Assembly: GCA_036873755.1 (NCBI GenBank)
Contig: JAVTVY010025174.1
Coordinates: forward strand, 1-64,000
Length of the DNA: 64,000 nt
Source: Hanleya hanleyi
Taxonomy: Eukaryota; Mollusca; Polyplacophora; Lepidopleurida; Hanleyidae
Direction: 5' to 3'
Shown piece by piece: positions 48,353-60,468 of this stretch. The translations under genes were made by a program, and so were the position numbers. The notes beneath the pieces were generated by a model. The model was not told the origin of the DNA. It was given only the letters and a program-made list of their open reading frames with translations, and did not search any database. The number at the start of each line of letters is the position of its first letter. Position 1 is the first letter of the stretch.

Positions 48353-49312
48353 TGTGAACATCATTTACAGCATGCAATTTGATCATGCCGCGCATATGTG
48401 GTTTCAGCATTTTTGAGCAGGTTTAATTCTCCCTGGCCATAATCAAAACTTGATTGAAATCAGATTATGGGCTGAATATGCAGCTCATTCTTATAAATGA
48501 TTCGCGGAAATTTTCTCTGCAACATTAGCATACAATCTGACCATGACATAGATAGTATATCAAGATGAACGATAAAGTGTTGTTCACTCAAAGTAAAGTT
48601 TATGTGAAATTATCATAGGAAAAGATGCATTTGTGTATGACGGTAATAATCCTGATTTTTTTAAGGCACAACCCACAAAATCATATTTTTCTTTAAATCT
48701 ACATATTGAAATATCACCTTGAAAAGAATTACCATGGTCATTTATCAATTTATGATTGATCAAAATGTGTTCCCCGGCCTATTTAGCTATTTTTGAGGCA
48801 TTTATAGGGAGAATGTTCTCTTGTAACAAAATTATGATACCTCAAACCAAAATGATATTTTCAGAGAGAACTGAAGAGAGATTATTGGAGAGAACCAAAA
48901 TTGGTTTTTGTTCGAGGTGTTATATTTGTGTTATAAGCACAAAGCTCTCCTTACAAATGCATCAAGTATACCAGAATAAGCTAGAGATCAGCCATACATC
49001 CGTTGTTGTGCAACTGACCATCACTGTTTTCGAGACTGATCTTTCGGTAAGTAGGCTTCAAGAAAACCCTGATTTTCCATGTTTGGATTGAAAGACAGCC
49101 CGCACCTTTATTACCGTTACGAACGAAGAGGTTTTTACTATGTAAACATCACATATTCTTTGGTGTGAGTACACTCAAGATTGATTGCATGAGAAGTAAT
49201 GAATTAGATCCCAATACAATTTTTGTTATTTCAATATTTGACGTTCTGAATGTATGCATTTAATTATGTCATTTGAATGATTGAATTGAAATCCATCAAT
49301 GTACAAGAAAGT

Positions 49313-49480
49313 GAAAGCTGAGGTGGCCGAGTGGTCTAGGCCGCTTGCAGTTACTGCTGGCGATTTGGTGCCAAACTCTGAGGACGCGGGTTCGAGTCTC
49401 GCACGGGACTAACCCATCCGGCACTAGTATTTGTGCTTTACTGAGAAAGTGTCATCCTAAAAATAATTGGATATAAATAT
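49313..49480 (+). repeat. tRNA-derived SINE, copy 2
   Basis: Same element as 48118-48279 in opposite orientation, 1.1 kb away. A-box at 49324-49334, B-box at 49389-49399, tail to GGATATAAAT near 49478. It differs from copy 1 by single bases only. Confidence 0.82.
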
Positions 49481-49735
49481 TGTGACTGCCCCATATCCAA
49501 ACACATCACAAGAACAAAACATGATCCCTGTGATGATATGTATCTCGGCTACGCTTTTATTGTAGCTGTTCACTTAGACAACTTGAATGATATGCCCACA
49601 CGGCCCCTAAAACCGGCCTGAATGGTATTAGATACAAATATTCAAGACCAATGATGTAATAGCTCTATCAAGTCATCTGATGGAAAGTGGTGAACTTGTT
49701 TGCCCGTTAGATAGAATAAACGACCCCAACGGGGA
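49480..49735 (+). repeat. Dispersed repeat, copy 1
   Basis: Diverged direct match to 57372-57630. Shared motifs include ATCCCTGTGATG, GTATTAGATACA, GATGATGTAATAGC with CTATCAAGTCATCTG, and AACGACCC. No coding content is convincing; the short ORF 49680-49928 lies partly in the repeat and is rejected. Confidence 0.75.
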
Positions 49736-50859
49736 AATATTAGTAGAATGCAAGTTTTTATTCAGAACACAAGTCTGTGAGGCCCAACGCCGACCAAGCG
49801 CTTCATTCTCCACCATGTTAACCACAGTCACAAACTACAATCACAATGATTTGTACAGAGTGCAAGTCTCAGGGACGCAACGTCCACCAACAGAATCTCA
49901 CAATATACAGGCAACAATTAAGAGATGAGATTTTATCTGAATCATTTTTTTCTTGTCCAAGTAACATTACAATTGGGTTACATACTCCATATAAATAGTC
50001 TAGTTTCACTCAAGATTTGATTTCTGTCAGGTGAAATCGATACCTGTTCAAAATTCTTCATTCCTTATCACTTTCGTCAAGGAGAATGAATTTCTGTTAA
50101 AAAATGTTCATACCATATATGCAACTTGGTCGTTTTGCCCCCGCCCCCACCCCCCGATAATGCAGGGTGTCATATTGATATAGGAGGTAAGGGGCATATG
50201 TATGCAGCCTTGCCGTCATGACATCAAAATATTACACGGTAATCGCTCATCTCTTTTTTGTTTTCTACTCGAAGTATCGTCTTGATATTTTGGAATAGAA
50301 GTTGAGTTTAGATACTATGCAAGGTTTCACTATTGTGAGAGAACTTGACTCCGAAATATCGGAGTAAACGTCTTGGATATAATAATACGAGTTCAGCTGA
50401 ATGGAAATTCTTGGATAATTGAGCTCAAAATCTGCGTCAACAAAACATTTGGTATTTAATAAAATGGTTATTCAACCAAGGATAAAAACACAGATGGGAC
50501 TGGAAACGGCGAATTCTACCAAATATTAGTCGATGTAACGTTGTAACAAGGGAGCTTGAGGGTGACCATAGCATTTTGGTCAGTCCGTTCGTCGGACATT
50601 GAAATCCAAAATACTTATAACGGATTCCTCACAAATTTGACATATGCATACATTATCACAAGATTCTCCTTGGGATCGTGTTTCGTCAACAATCGCAAAA
50701 AGGAGGCGTCACCGGGGGCGAATTTGAAATTTCGTTTTTGGAAAGTAAAATTACAAAGACAAAAAAAAAATCGTTATGTGGATACCTTGCCACAAGATGT
50801 CGTTTTGACTAATTGAGTTTCGTTAATACCCACCCAAAGGCTGTAAAGGATCACGTATG
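49736..50859. other. Unannotated AT-rich sequence
   Basis: No gene or clear repeat. A C-rich tract (CCCCCGCCCCCACCCCCC) lies near 50138. Confidence 0.45.
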
Positions 50860-51424
50860 TTTAGATGGGTAAATGGCCCCAGAACAGGTGCGGTAGAAGT
50901 GCCAAAAATAAAATATTACATATACAAGAAACTGTTCTGTTGGCATGAAGTACAATATTATATAGTATACTCAGAAAAATCTCAAGGCACTGAGTCTCAT
51001 CATTCTCGAATAACAGGGCCGTGAAGTAGTGCATTCGTGCAAAATCACCAATTATGAGGAGAAAACACCTCATATTTCTTTCTATAAACATATGAAGATA
51101 AACGATAACCAGTACCATCTTGATACAGCATACTCGCTGTTCCAATATGTAGTCGTAGACCAAATCTGGTTCTGGTTATCGTTTTTCTTCATGTGTTTAC
51201 AGAGAACAATCGTAATTGTTTTTACCTCAAAATCAACTATTTTGCACAAATGCACTACTTTACTGCCCTGTTACTCGAGAATCATGAGACTCAGTGCCTT
51301 GAACTTTTCTGAGTGTACAGAATAATATTGTACTTCATGCCAATTGATCACTTTCTTGTAGTGGAAGTATTTTATTTTGGTACTTCTGCATTGCACCTGA
51401 CCTGGGGCCATTTACCCATCTAAA
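50860..51424. mobile_element. 565-bp foldback MITE
   Basis: Near-complete palindrome. The left arm starts TTTAGATGGGTAAATGGCCC and the right arm ends with its reverse complement at 51424. Arms of about 270 bp share, in mirrored order, GGCATGAAGTACAATATTAT, AAGGCACTGAGTCTCAT and AAACGATAACCAG. Arms differ by scattered substitutions and small indels. There is no ORF of interest and no clear target duplication. Confidence 0.88.
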
Positions 51425-51780
51425 GATACAAGGTCCTTTCGTTTTCTGAAAATATCATTAAAAGACGCTTAATTGACGTGAAGCATCGTATTTGAGTCCG
51501 TCCGATAATCAAATTATCAGTGTCCGGTCAATAGATTGAAAAAGATATAAAGGATTCCTTCCAAAATTAGCATGTGGATCCGTTGCCACATGTGGATCCA
51601 TGGCATTCGACCAATGTGGCGCCACCTTGGGGCTAGTGCGATCTCAAGACGAAAGCATACCCATATACAACGTTCATGACGAACTCAAAAATAGGTCAAT
51701 TCTATTGAGACTTTTTTCAAATTCGTCCAAAAATTCAAAATTCACCTGATTTGTAAATTACCAATTCTGTAACGCTTAGA

Positions 51781-51890
51781 TCAATGTAGAAAGTATACAT
51801 TGTATATAGGATCCTGTTCCTCTTCAGCTAACGTCAATGTAGCAAGTATACATTGTATATAGGATCCTGTTCCTCTTGAGCTAACGTCAA
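51781..51890. repeat. 53-bp tandem duplication
   Basis: Two units of 53 bp, starting TCAATGTAGA at 51781 and TCAATGTAGC at 51834, each containing GTATACATTGTATATAGGAT and CCTGTTCCTCTT. Only two or three bases differ. Confidence 0.92.
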
Positions 51891-53557
51891 CAATCGTAAG
51901 ACAGCTCAGACATACATGAATCCATAACCGCCCACGTGATGTTCTTCAATAAAACATTCATTTTGATAAACGCATATCTGTATATGATTAGGGTTAATCC
52001 ATTAATTATATTGTGTTTTACTGATACATCATTACGGGTCGGCTTGGTCGGCGGGCATTTTTTCGAAGTTTTAAAAGTTTTTTCTAACAAATAGATAATA
52101 CTTTCAATTGAAACTCTGCGGGAGAAATCTGATACTCAGAAATAAGCTTTGATGTGCTTTACGTGTCCGAAGCTTATTTAGGTCGCGCCTGCGTCTCAGA
52201 TGAAAAAGCGACTTTTTGGATTTTCCACGAATAAGCAACATTTGTTATTATGGCCGTTTTGCGAGATAGATCGAATTTCGGGAAAACTATGCAAATCTTT
52301 CATCTGAATTGACTGTGTGTGTATATTATTTACACATTACTTGTTCCACTAACCAAATCTCTTTGAGTTTTAAGTTGTTTTGTTAGAAAATTTGGTCTAC
52401 TAACTTTAGGCACCTCAACAACGTCCTTGTGTAATGGTAATACATGCATTTTCATCGGAGTGATGGAGAGTGAAATTTGCTTCATTGTCTTTTCTTTCAG
52501 GAACTTGTTTGTAATCAACATTGATGGATGATATAATTTAAAGGAGAATTGGTGTGAAGAATACACGGTGGTTTAGGGACTTTTCTCTTATTTCTATATC
52601 TTGAACCTCAAATGACCCGACAGAATTTGAAATGAAATATAAGTTACATTTTTTTTAATTTCGTTTTATTAGAAAAACATCATATTAGGAGGATGAAATT
52701 AAATTTTAGTGTTGAATTCCGCGAACACTGCTTCTGTAGAGAAATAAAAGGTCATAATCAAGAGCGGCCATAATACCAAGATTTCAAGATTTTTGTCTAA
52801 AAATTACCTTGTGTTTATAGTAACATTTTTTTATTTTCGATCGTATGACATGGACCGTGTTGACATTATGCATGTTTCTTCAGCAAATTGCGAGGTAGGC
52901 AATAGATAATTTGACCAAATCCGTTTAGCTTATTTTCCATGTTACTTGTCTCCATAATTTTGTGGTCCTTGCTTCCCTTTTGATTTTCATTATGGTTGTC
53001 TCATCATCGGCAGGTTTCCCTTTAGTTTACTTCACTATATCGCTCAGTTTTCTGAATAACCCACTTATTAAAAGCATAACATGTACACAGGGCAAATCAA
53101 ACACACCTGATGTTGGAGACATTCGATTGGAGAGTTGACAAAATATTGACATGTGTGCTGAACCTAAGTTAGAGCGGAACAAGTCTGTCACATTCATACG
53201 AAACCGGCTGCTGTTTCATTTGCTCCACATTCCACGAACGCCTTTACACTGTCTGTTTTTCACACCTGTAATTTGGTTTAATTTGCGTCAGGTGGGCAGA
53301 AGTTGGCCATTAGTCGAGCGCAGAAGTTCATCACAAGATTTCTTCAGATATGTCACCTGATTTGGGGAATCGTGCTAGTGACATTTCAGTATAGGATACA
53401 CCCGACAGCTGCAAACGGCAATTCAGCAACTAATTTAGCTTCTCTCATTTTTTGGAGGCAGTGATGAAATATTTGAACAAATGTTGAATTTTGGTTAAGA
53501 AGTCTCTGTAAATATTTGAATGGTAAAGTCAATTAAAGCTGGTCAGTCCACTTCAGC
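51891..53557. other. Unannotated AT-rich sequence
   Basis: No recognisable gene, RNA or repeat. ORFs at 52330-52566 and 53151-53360 have no domain content. Confidence 0.45.
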
Positions 53558-56500
53558 CTATTATATACTAGACATACTGATCAGAGGTATTATATACTAG
53601 ACATACTGATCAGAGGTATTATATACTAGACATATTGATCAGAGGTATTATATACTAGGCATATTGATCAGAGGTATTATATACTAGACATATTGATCAG
53701 AGGTATTATATACTAGGCATATTGATCAGAGGTATTATATACTAGACATATTGATCAGAGGTATTATATACTAGACATACTGATCAGAGGTATTATATAC
53801 TAGACATACTGATCAGAGGTATTATATACTAGACATATTGATCAGAGGTATTATATACTAGATATATTGATCAGAGGTATTATATACTAGACATACTGAT
53901 CAGAGGTATTATATACTAGACATACTGATCAGAGGTATTATATACTAGACATATTGATCAGAGGTATTATATACTAGACATATTGATCAGAGGTATTATA
54001 TACTAGGCATATTGATCAGACGTATTATATACTAGACATATTGATCAGAGGTATTATATACTAGACATATTGACCAGAGGTATTATATACTAGACATATT
54101 GATCAGAGGTATTATATACTAGACATACTGATCAGAGGTATTATATACTAGACATATTGATCAGAGGTATTATATACTAGACATACTGATCAGAGGTATT
54201 ATATACTAGACATACTGATCAGAGGTATTATATACTAGACATACTGATCAGAGGTATTATATACTAGACATATTGATCAGAGGTATTATATACTAGACAT
54301 ACTGATCAGAGGTATTATATACTAGGCATATTGATCAGAGGTATTATATACTAGACATATTGATCAGAGGTATTATATACTAGACATACTGATCAGAGGT
54401 ATTATATACTAGACATACTGATCAGAGGTATTATATACTAGACATATTGATCAGAGGTATTATATACTAGACATACTGATCAGAGGTATTATATACTAGA
54501 CATATTGATCAGAGGTATTATATACTAGGCATATTGATCAGAGGTATTATATACTAGACATACTGATCAGAGGTATTATATACTAGACATACTCATCAGA
54601 GGTATTATATACTAGACATATTGATCAGAGGTATTATATACTAGACATACTGATCAGAGGTATTATATACTAGACATATTGATCAGAGGTATTATATACT
54701 AGACATACTGATCAGAGGTATTATATACTAGACATACTGATCAGAGGTATTATATACTAGACATACTGATTAGAGGTATTATATACTAGACATACTGATC
54801 AGAGGTATTATATACTAGACATACTGATCAGAGGTATTATATACTAGACATATTGATCAGAGGTATTATATACTAGACATATTGATCAGAGGTATTATAT
54901 ACTAGACATACTGACCAGAGGTATTATAGACTAGACATATTGATCAGAGGTATTATATACTAGGCATATTGATCAGACGTATTATATACTAGACATATTG
55001 ATCAGAGGTATTATATACTAGATATATTGACCAGAGGTATTATATACTAGACATATTCATCAGAGGTATTATATACTAGACATATTGATCAGAGGTATTA
55101 TATACTAGACATATTGATACTAGACATATTGATCAGAGGTATTATATACTAGACATATTGATCAGAGGTATTATATACTAGACATATTGATCAGAGGTAT
55201 TATATACTAGACATATTGATCAGAGGTATTATACACTAGATATATTGATCAGAGGTATTATGTACTAGATATATTGATCAGAGGTATTATATACTAGACA
55301 TATTGATCAGAGGTATTATATACTAGACATGTTGATCAGAGGTATTATATACTAGATATATTGATCAGAGGTATTATATACTAGATATATTGATCAGAGG
55401 TATTATATACTAGACATACTGATCAGAGGTATTATATACTAGACATATTGATCAGAGGTATTATATACTAGATATATTGATCAGAGGTATTATATACTAG
55501 ACATACTGATCAGAGGTATTATATACTAGACATATTGATCAGAGGTATTATATACTAGACATACTGATCAGAGGTATTATATACTAGACATACTGATCAG
55601 AGGTATTATATACTAGACATACTGATCAGAGGTATTATATACTAGACATATTGATCAGAGGTATTATATACTAGACATATTGATCAGAGGTATTATATAC
55701 TAGACATATTGATCAGAGGTATTATATACTAGATATATTGATCAGAGGTATTATATACTAGATATATTGATCATAGGTATTATATACTAGATATATTGAT
55801 CAGAGGTATTATATACTAGATATATTGATCAGAGGTATTATATACTAGACATATTGATCAGAGGTATTATATACTAGACATATTGATCAGAGGTATTATA
55901 TACTAGACATATTGATCAGAGGTATTATATACTAGACATACTGATCAGAGGTATTATATACTAGACATATTGATCAGAGGTATTATATACTAGGCATATT
56001 GATCAGAGGTATTATATACTAGACATATTGATCAGAGGTATTATATACTAGACATATTGATCAGAGGTATTATATACTAGATATATTGATCAGAGGTATT
56101 ATATACTAGACATATTGATACTAGACATATTGATCAGAGGTATTATATACTAGACATATTGATCAGAGGTATTATATACTAGACATATTGATCAGAGGTA
56201 TTATATACTAAACATATTGATCAGAGGTATTATATACTAGACATATTGATCAGAGGTATTATATACTAGACATATTGATCAGAGGTATTATATACTAGAC
56301 ATATTGATCAGAGGTATTATATACTAGACATATTGACCAGAGGTATTATATACTAGGCATATTGATCAGAGGTATTATATAGTAGATATATTGATCAGAG
56401 GTATTATATACTAGACATATGGATACTAGACATATTGACCAGAGGTATTATATACTAGACATATTGATCAGAGGTATTATATACTAGACATATTGATCAG

Positions 56501-56838
56501 AGGTATTATATACTAGACATATTGATACTAGACATATTGACCAGAGGTATTATATACTAGACATATTGATCAGAGGTATTATATAGTAGATATATTGATC
56601 AGAGGTATTATATACTAGATATATTGATCAGAGGTATTATATACTAGACATATTGATCAGAGGTATTATATACTAGATATATTGATCAGAGGTATTATAT
56701 ACTAGACATATTGATCAGAGGTATTATATACTAGATATATTGATCAGAGGTATTATATACTAGACATATTGATCAGAGGTATTATATACTAGACATATTG
56801 ATCAGAGGTATTATATACTAGACATATTGATCAGAGGT
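53558..56838 (+). repeat. 29-bp satellite B, about 113 copies
   Basis: Highly regular array of 29-bp monomers built from AGGTATTATATACTAGACAT then ACTGATCAG. Common variants are ATTGATCAG for ACTGATCAG, and GGCAT or GATAT for GACAT. Four monomers carry the same extra 15 bp (ACTAGACATATTGAT duplicated), near 55119, 56119, 56421 and 56526. The flanks are single-copy. Monomer length equals that of satellite A. Confidence 0.98.
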
Positions 56839-56907
56839 GGAAGTCTAGCGGTCATCATTTACTACAAAAATAGTCTACTTTACAAGGTGCGTTTCACAAC
56901 TGTAAAA

Positions 56908-56966
56908 ATGTCGTCTGCATTTAAGGTAGTGGGCGTAGTCTTCTTGATCTTCATATCACAGATAGA
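56908..56966 (+). CDS. Possible first coding exon with signal peptide
   Basis: 70 bp after satellite B an ATG (56908, context AAAAATGT) opens a short frame reading MSSAFKVVGVVFLIFISQI. This is a basic then strongly hydrophobic stretch with the look of a secretory signal peptide. The frame meets a stop at 56968, but GAGTAAGC at 56965-56972 is a good splice donor, so a phase-2 first exon ending at 56966 is plausible. I could not find a matching acceptor exon downstream with confidence. Alternatively it is a chance hydrophobic ORF. Confidence 0.35.
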
Positions 56967-56972
56967 GTAAGC

Positions 56973-57371
56973 ACTAGGAGTTGGACTGATTGCTGATGTT
57001 TTAACATTGTATATCTTCACTAGATTTCACTGAGAGAAACAATCAGATATGGATTTGATCTGGAAATTCTGAGGATATGGATTTACTGAGGGGAGGGACC
57101 GGGATTTTATGATTCTCTGAACCGCGTTAATAATAACGGCACTAATGTATTATCCATATGTTAATTGTCCGGTGGAGATAGGAAAGTTGGACGATTTCAG
57201 TGAACATCACAAGATAGTGTTGCAGGAGCTGGTTGGACAAAGCTGTCCATTTTCAGACGTTTATTGATAAATATGGATCACTCACATCAGGTAACATCGT
57301 ATTGTGCAAGATCTTTAGTGCTACATTTCGTAGCTCGTGTCTAATTATACGCAACATTAACAGGATGATGG
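56973..57371. other. Putative intron or intergenic sequence
   Basis: No feature seen. The antisense ORF 57253-57531 is judged a shadow because it overlaps the dispersed repeat. Confidence 0.4.
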
Positions 57372-57630
57372 AAAATGATGCCGGCGTATACTGACTGCAT
57401 ATTTCTAAAAACATCACCAGAACCGAAAGTGATCCCTGTGATGTTTTGTATCCGAGCCACGCTTTTAGTGTAGATGTTCGTGTGGACATCTTGAATGGCA
57501 TGACCACCGGCTGGAGCGGTATTAGATACATATATCTAAGAGCGATGATGTAATAGCCCTATCAAGTCATCTGTTAGAAAATTATGAACCATGTGACCGC
57601 CAGATAGGAAAAACGACCCAAACGAGTAGC
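57372..57630 (+). repeat. Dispersed repeat, copy 2
   Basis: Diverged direct copy of 49480-49735, preceded by GATGCCGGCGTATACTGACT, which also occurs at the arm of the inverted repeat at 48050-48070. These three places therefore derive from one composite repeat family. Confidence 0.75.
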
Positions 57631-58019
57631 CCGGGGCTAGGGAACGTATCAGCATCTTGTATTATAATCACTTCATGATGTTCACATGAACAGGCGCAAG
57701 CAAAGCGACGACTGAAATATATTGTTCTTTCAAATAATCGACGTGTAAATCCATTTCAATCAGGAATACCTGTCACTGGTATGATATCGACAATAGGATT
57801 AACATCATGATGTCTTGTCAGCAAGACTGCAAGAACTGGCAGACCAATTTCAAACGTCCATCGACGCTGTTTTATATCAATTTTGTCTAGAGACAATATA
57901 AAAAGATTGATATAAAAATTGATATAAAAGCGTTTTACCATATAAACTTGGGTATTTTTTTGTAAGAAAAAAGATTTTTTGTGCAGAATTGAAAAATAAA
58001 TGTTTGCTTATACAAACTT
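57631..58019. other. Unannotated AT-rich sequence
   Basis: No gene. Contains a GATATAAAA-rich stretch and a poly-T run near 57952. Confidence 0.4.
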
Positions 58020-58029
58020 GTAAATGTCC

Positions 58030-58195
58030 TATATAAATATAACTACTCCTTTGGTTCTACGTGGAACCTTAATAAAGAACCAAAATCACAATACACAAAA
58101 CAAAATCTTGGTTCCACACAGAGCCGAATATTAGTTCCATGTATAGAACTAAATATTCTATAAAGAACCAAGAAGAATCAAGATTTCTAAGGGTG
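58030..58195. repeat. Small repeat with GGTTC/GAACC motifs
   Basis: Several inverted GGTTCTACG/AGAACCAA and GTTCCATGTATAGAAC motifs within 165 bp, bounded by GGTTCTACGTGGAACC at the left and TAAAGAACCAAGAA at the right. It looks like a degraded MITE; the ends are not defined. Confidence 0.45.
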
Positions 58196-58239
58196 TAAGA
58201 ATTTGGGGATGATCGTGTCCAATAATAATGTCGTTAGAT

Positions 58240-58590
58240 TACACTCTCAGAAATATTCAGAGAATAATCCTGAATAGATCAGGCCACAACTCAATTTCAG
58301 GGATTTTACCTGAAATCCAGGGATATGTTCCTGAAATTCAGGTATATCATCCATGAATTAAAGCTAAATTACCTGAATATCAGGGGATTTTACGTACCTG
58401 AATAGGGTCGGGAACTTACTAATCAGGGTGGTAAATTTGCCTGAATTTCAGGAAAAATCCCCTCATTCAGGGATTTTTTTCTGAAATTCAGGCAATTATC
58501 CCTGGATTTCAGGTAAAATCTCTGAAATTGAGTTGTGGATGTGCAGCCTGATCTATTCAGGATTATTCTCTGAATATTTCTGAGAGTGTA
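58240..58590. mobile_element. TA-flanked MITE with CCTGAA/TTCAGG motifs
   Basis: Terminal inverted repeats of about 44 bp, beginning CACTCTCAGAAATATTCAG at 58242 and ending with its complement at 58588, flanked by TA on both sides (58240-58241 and 58589-58590), as for Tc1/mariner-type MITEs. The interior contains many CCTGAAATTCAGG-like palindromes in both orientations, mirrored around about 58415. No ORF. Confidence 0.9.
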
Positions 58591-58599
58591 TGGACGCTG

Positions 58600-59310
58600 A
58601 TATTTGTTTGTGGACGCCGTCGTCCACAGAATTTCCGCATCAACAACTGTTTTCCCATGAGCGTTAGCACCATTTGCATTCAATCAAGATTGAGAGTATC
58701 TTTTAAAATATGTCATTAACATTTCAATAACACAGTAAATGTATATCTGAAGCAGAGGTTCACAGGATTATCTCGATGCCCAGATGAGCCCATTAAGTGG
58801 TGTAAAACAAAACGAGAAATGACAGATCTGAAAACCAGCGGCGCAGGTGCTACGTCTAAGTTGTATACTCCTACGAGATACGAGTAAATGTTAGGAGGAA
58901 AGGAAAAGACACGGTGAATTTTTGACAATTTGTCGAGTGATTTTAATCGAAGATGGTAAAGACTGGCGAGGCACGTTGGGAAAATGTCAAAATGAAGACG
59001 GTAAACAGTAAATACGTTTTCAGTGTGACTTCTAGGAGTTGGATATTGATTTCGTTTATGTCGTTCGTTCACACTGCGCTGTTTGTCCACAGCTCACGAG
59101 CCAGCTGTGCGAAAATCAACCCCGCTCCCACTTAAAGCTGAATAAAAGTAACTGTTTCCATTAGAAAACCGGAAAAAAATGTACAAAAAGCTCTCGAATC
59201 AACAGATCCAATTTACTAGTGTTTTCTTTGGCACGATCGGCAAATCTCTGTAGCCAGTCATTCAATGACCTTCAGATTTACAGGTGAATAACGCATACGA
59301 TTATCACCAC
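58600..59310. other. Unannotated sequence
   Basis: No confident gene. An ORF ending at 59135 has a hydrophobic stretch (SWILISFMSFVHTALFV) but no clear partner exons. The antisense ORF 58716-59090 is unremarkable. Confidence 0.4.
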
Positions 59311-59314
59311 AGCC

Positions 59315-59430
59315 TTCCTGTCATTAACCCCATCTGTACCGTGTATCGATAAAGAACAGAAATGGGGAATTTATTTCCATCATATTTACATCTATTTGAA
59401 AAGCTTGGGAACTGCGTAGACGATGATAAG
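59315..59430 (+). repeat. Dispersed repeat, direct copy 1
   Basis: CTGTACCGTGTATCGATAAA, a GGGAATTTATT motif and ACTGCGTAGACGATGATAAG recur in the same orientation at 62785-62925. Confidence 0.85.
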
Positions 59431-59689
59431 AATATATATTCCATTCTTTCTTGTTGGCAGTGCTGATGCCAGTTTGGAAGTTCAAAACTACCGATACAGA
59501 GGGAGTTAAATTGGGAAATGAATCAGATCATTCATTGAGGAGTCACTTCTTGATATAAACTTGATATCACCGTAAGAGAAAAACATTATACGCCAGTTTT
59601 CTTCACAGACGTCGAAAAGATTTTCTCTCTGGATCCACAAGAATACACGATAGAGGATTCTTGAATCTGCATTCACCATATAGTCCTGT

Positions 59690-60135
59690 ACAAGATCAGT
59701 AGTATGTAAAGGCTATTTAAAGCCCTATTGATCTACTTATTTGTTCCCCCCGGGTAAAATTTAAGGGGGTATTTAGTCACGGGGAGGTCACAGAGGTCAA
59801 GGCCACTATAGTTCCGGTACCTCCGGTCACATGACCTTGGACCACGGGGATCTGGGACGTATGGAATGCATGTACTGACCTTCAAGATTTGTTGGGTGGT
59901 GTTCCATGCGGGTTTTTCCACCCGGGGACTGTAGTTTTTACATCCGGGTACTCATCTTACATCCGGGTTTTTTCATGTTTTACATCCGTGGACCCTGGTT
60001 TTACATCCGGGTCCTCTTCAACATCCGGGTTGTTACATCCGGGTACTCCTATTTTCCGGGGATGTACATGTACTTACATGTACTGACCTTCAAGATTTGT
60101 TGGGTTGTGTTCCATCCTTTACATGGCTGAAGTAA
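59690..60135 (+). repeat. Inverted flank of the second mosaic, left
   Basis: Matches 62155-62720 in reverse complement: GTATGTAAAGGCTATTTAAA, CCCGGGTAAAATTTAAGG, a GGAACTATAGTGGCC-type segment, repeated ACATCCGGGT motifs (about seven) and two copies of TGACCTTCAAGATTTGTTGG. The ACATCCGGGT array is a short tandem motif of about 20-30 bp. Confidence 0.88.
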
Positions 60136-60139
60136 CCGG

Positions 60140-60468
60140 TCGTTACGCCTTAACGCCCGTCTCAACGCCTTAACGCCCCATCTTTACGCCTTAACGCCCG
60201 TCTCAGCGCCTTAACGAGCGATAAAGGGGATTTGGAGGACGATTGACCGTTGACCCCTGTGGACACCCATACCTTGTGCACTCGCACCCTGGTGTACCCT
60301 ATGCCCTACGGGCTATAGGGAACAGGGTGCGCCAGGTATGGGTGTCCTCAGGGCTCAATGGCCAATCGTCCTCGAAATCCCCTTTATCGCTCGTTAAGGC
60401 GCTGAGACGGGCGTTAAGGCGTAAAGATAGGGCGTTAAAGCGTTGAGACGGGCGTTAAGGCGTAACGA
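60140..60468. repeat. GC-rich palindrome, arms about 160 bp
   Basis: Left arm 60140-60303 and right arm 60310-60468 are reverse complements with few mismatches. The outer parts are tandem ACGCCTTAACGCCCGTCTCA units and the inner parts include ACACCCATACC and GGTATGGGTGT. The centre is CCCTACGGGCTATAGGG. A related centre (ACCTACGGGCTATGG) occurs at 63750-63768. Confidence 0.9.

Noticed and set aside
48118..49420. The two class II tRNA-like sequences as functional tRNA-Ser or tRNA-Leu genes
   Set aside because: The acceptor ends do not pair, and the shared 3' tail beyond the tRNA part marks a SINE.
58953..59135. 60-codon ORF with a hydrophobic stretch as a secreted protein
   Set aside because: The hydrophobic part is not N-terminal in the full ORF, there is no conserved partner, and splice signals are not compelling.
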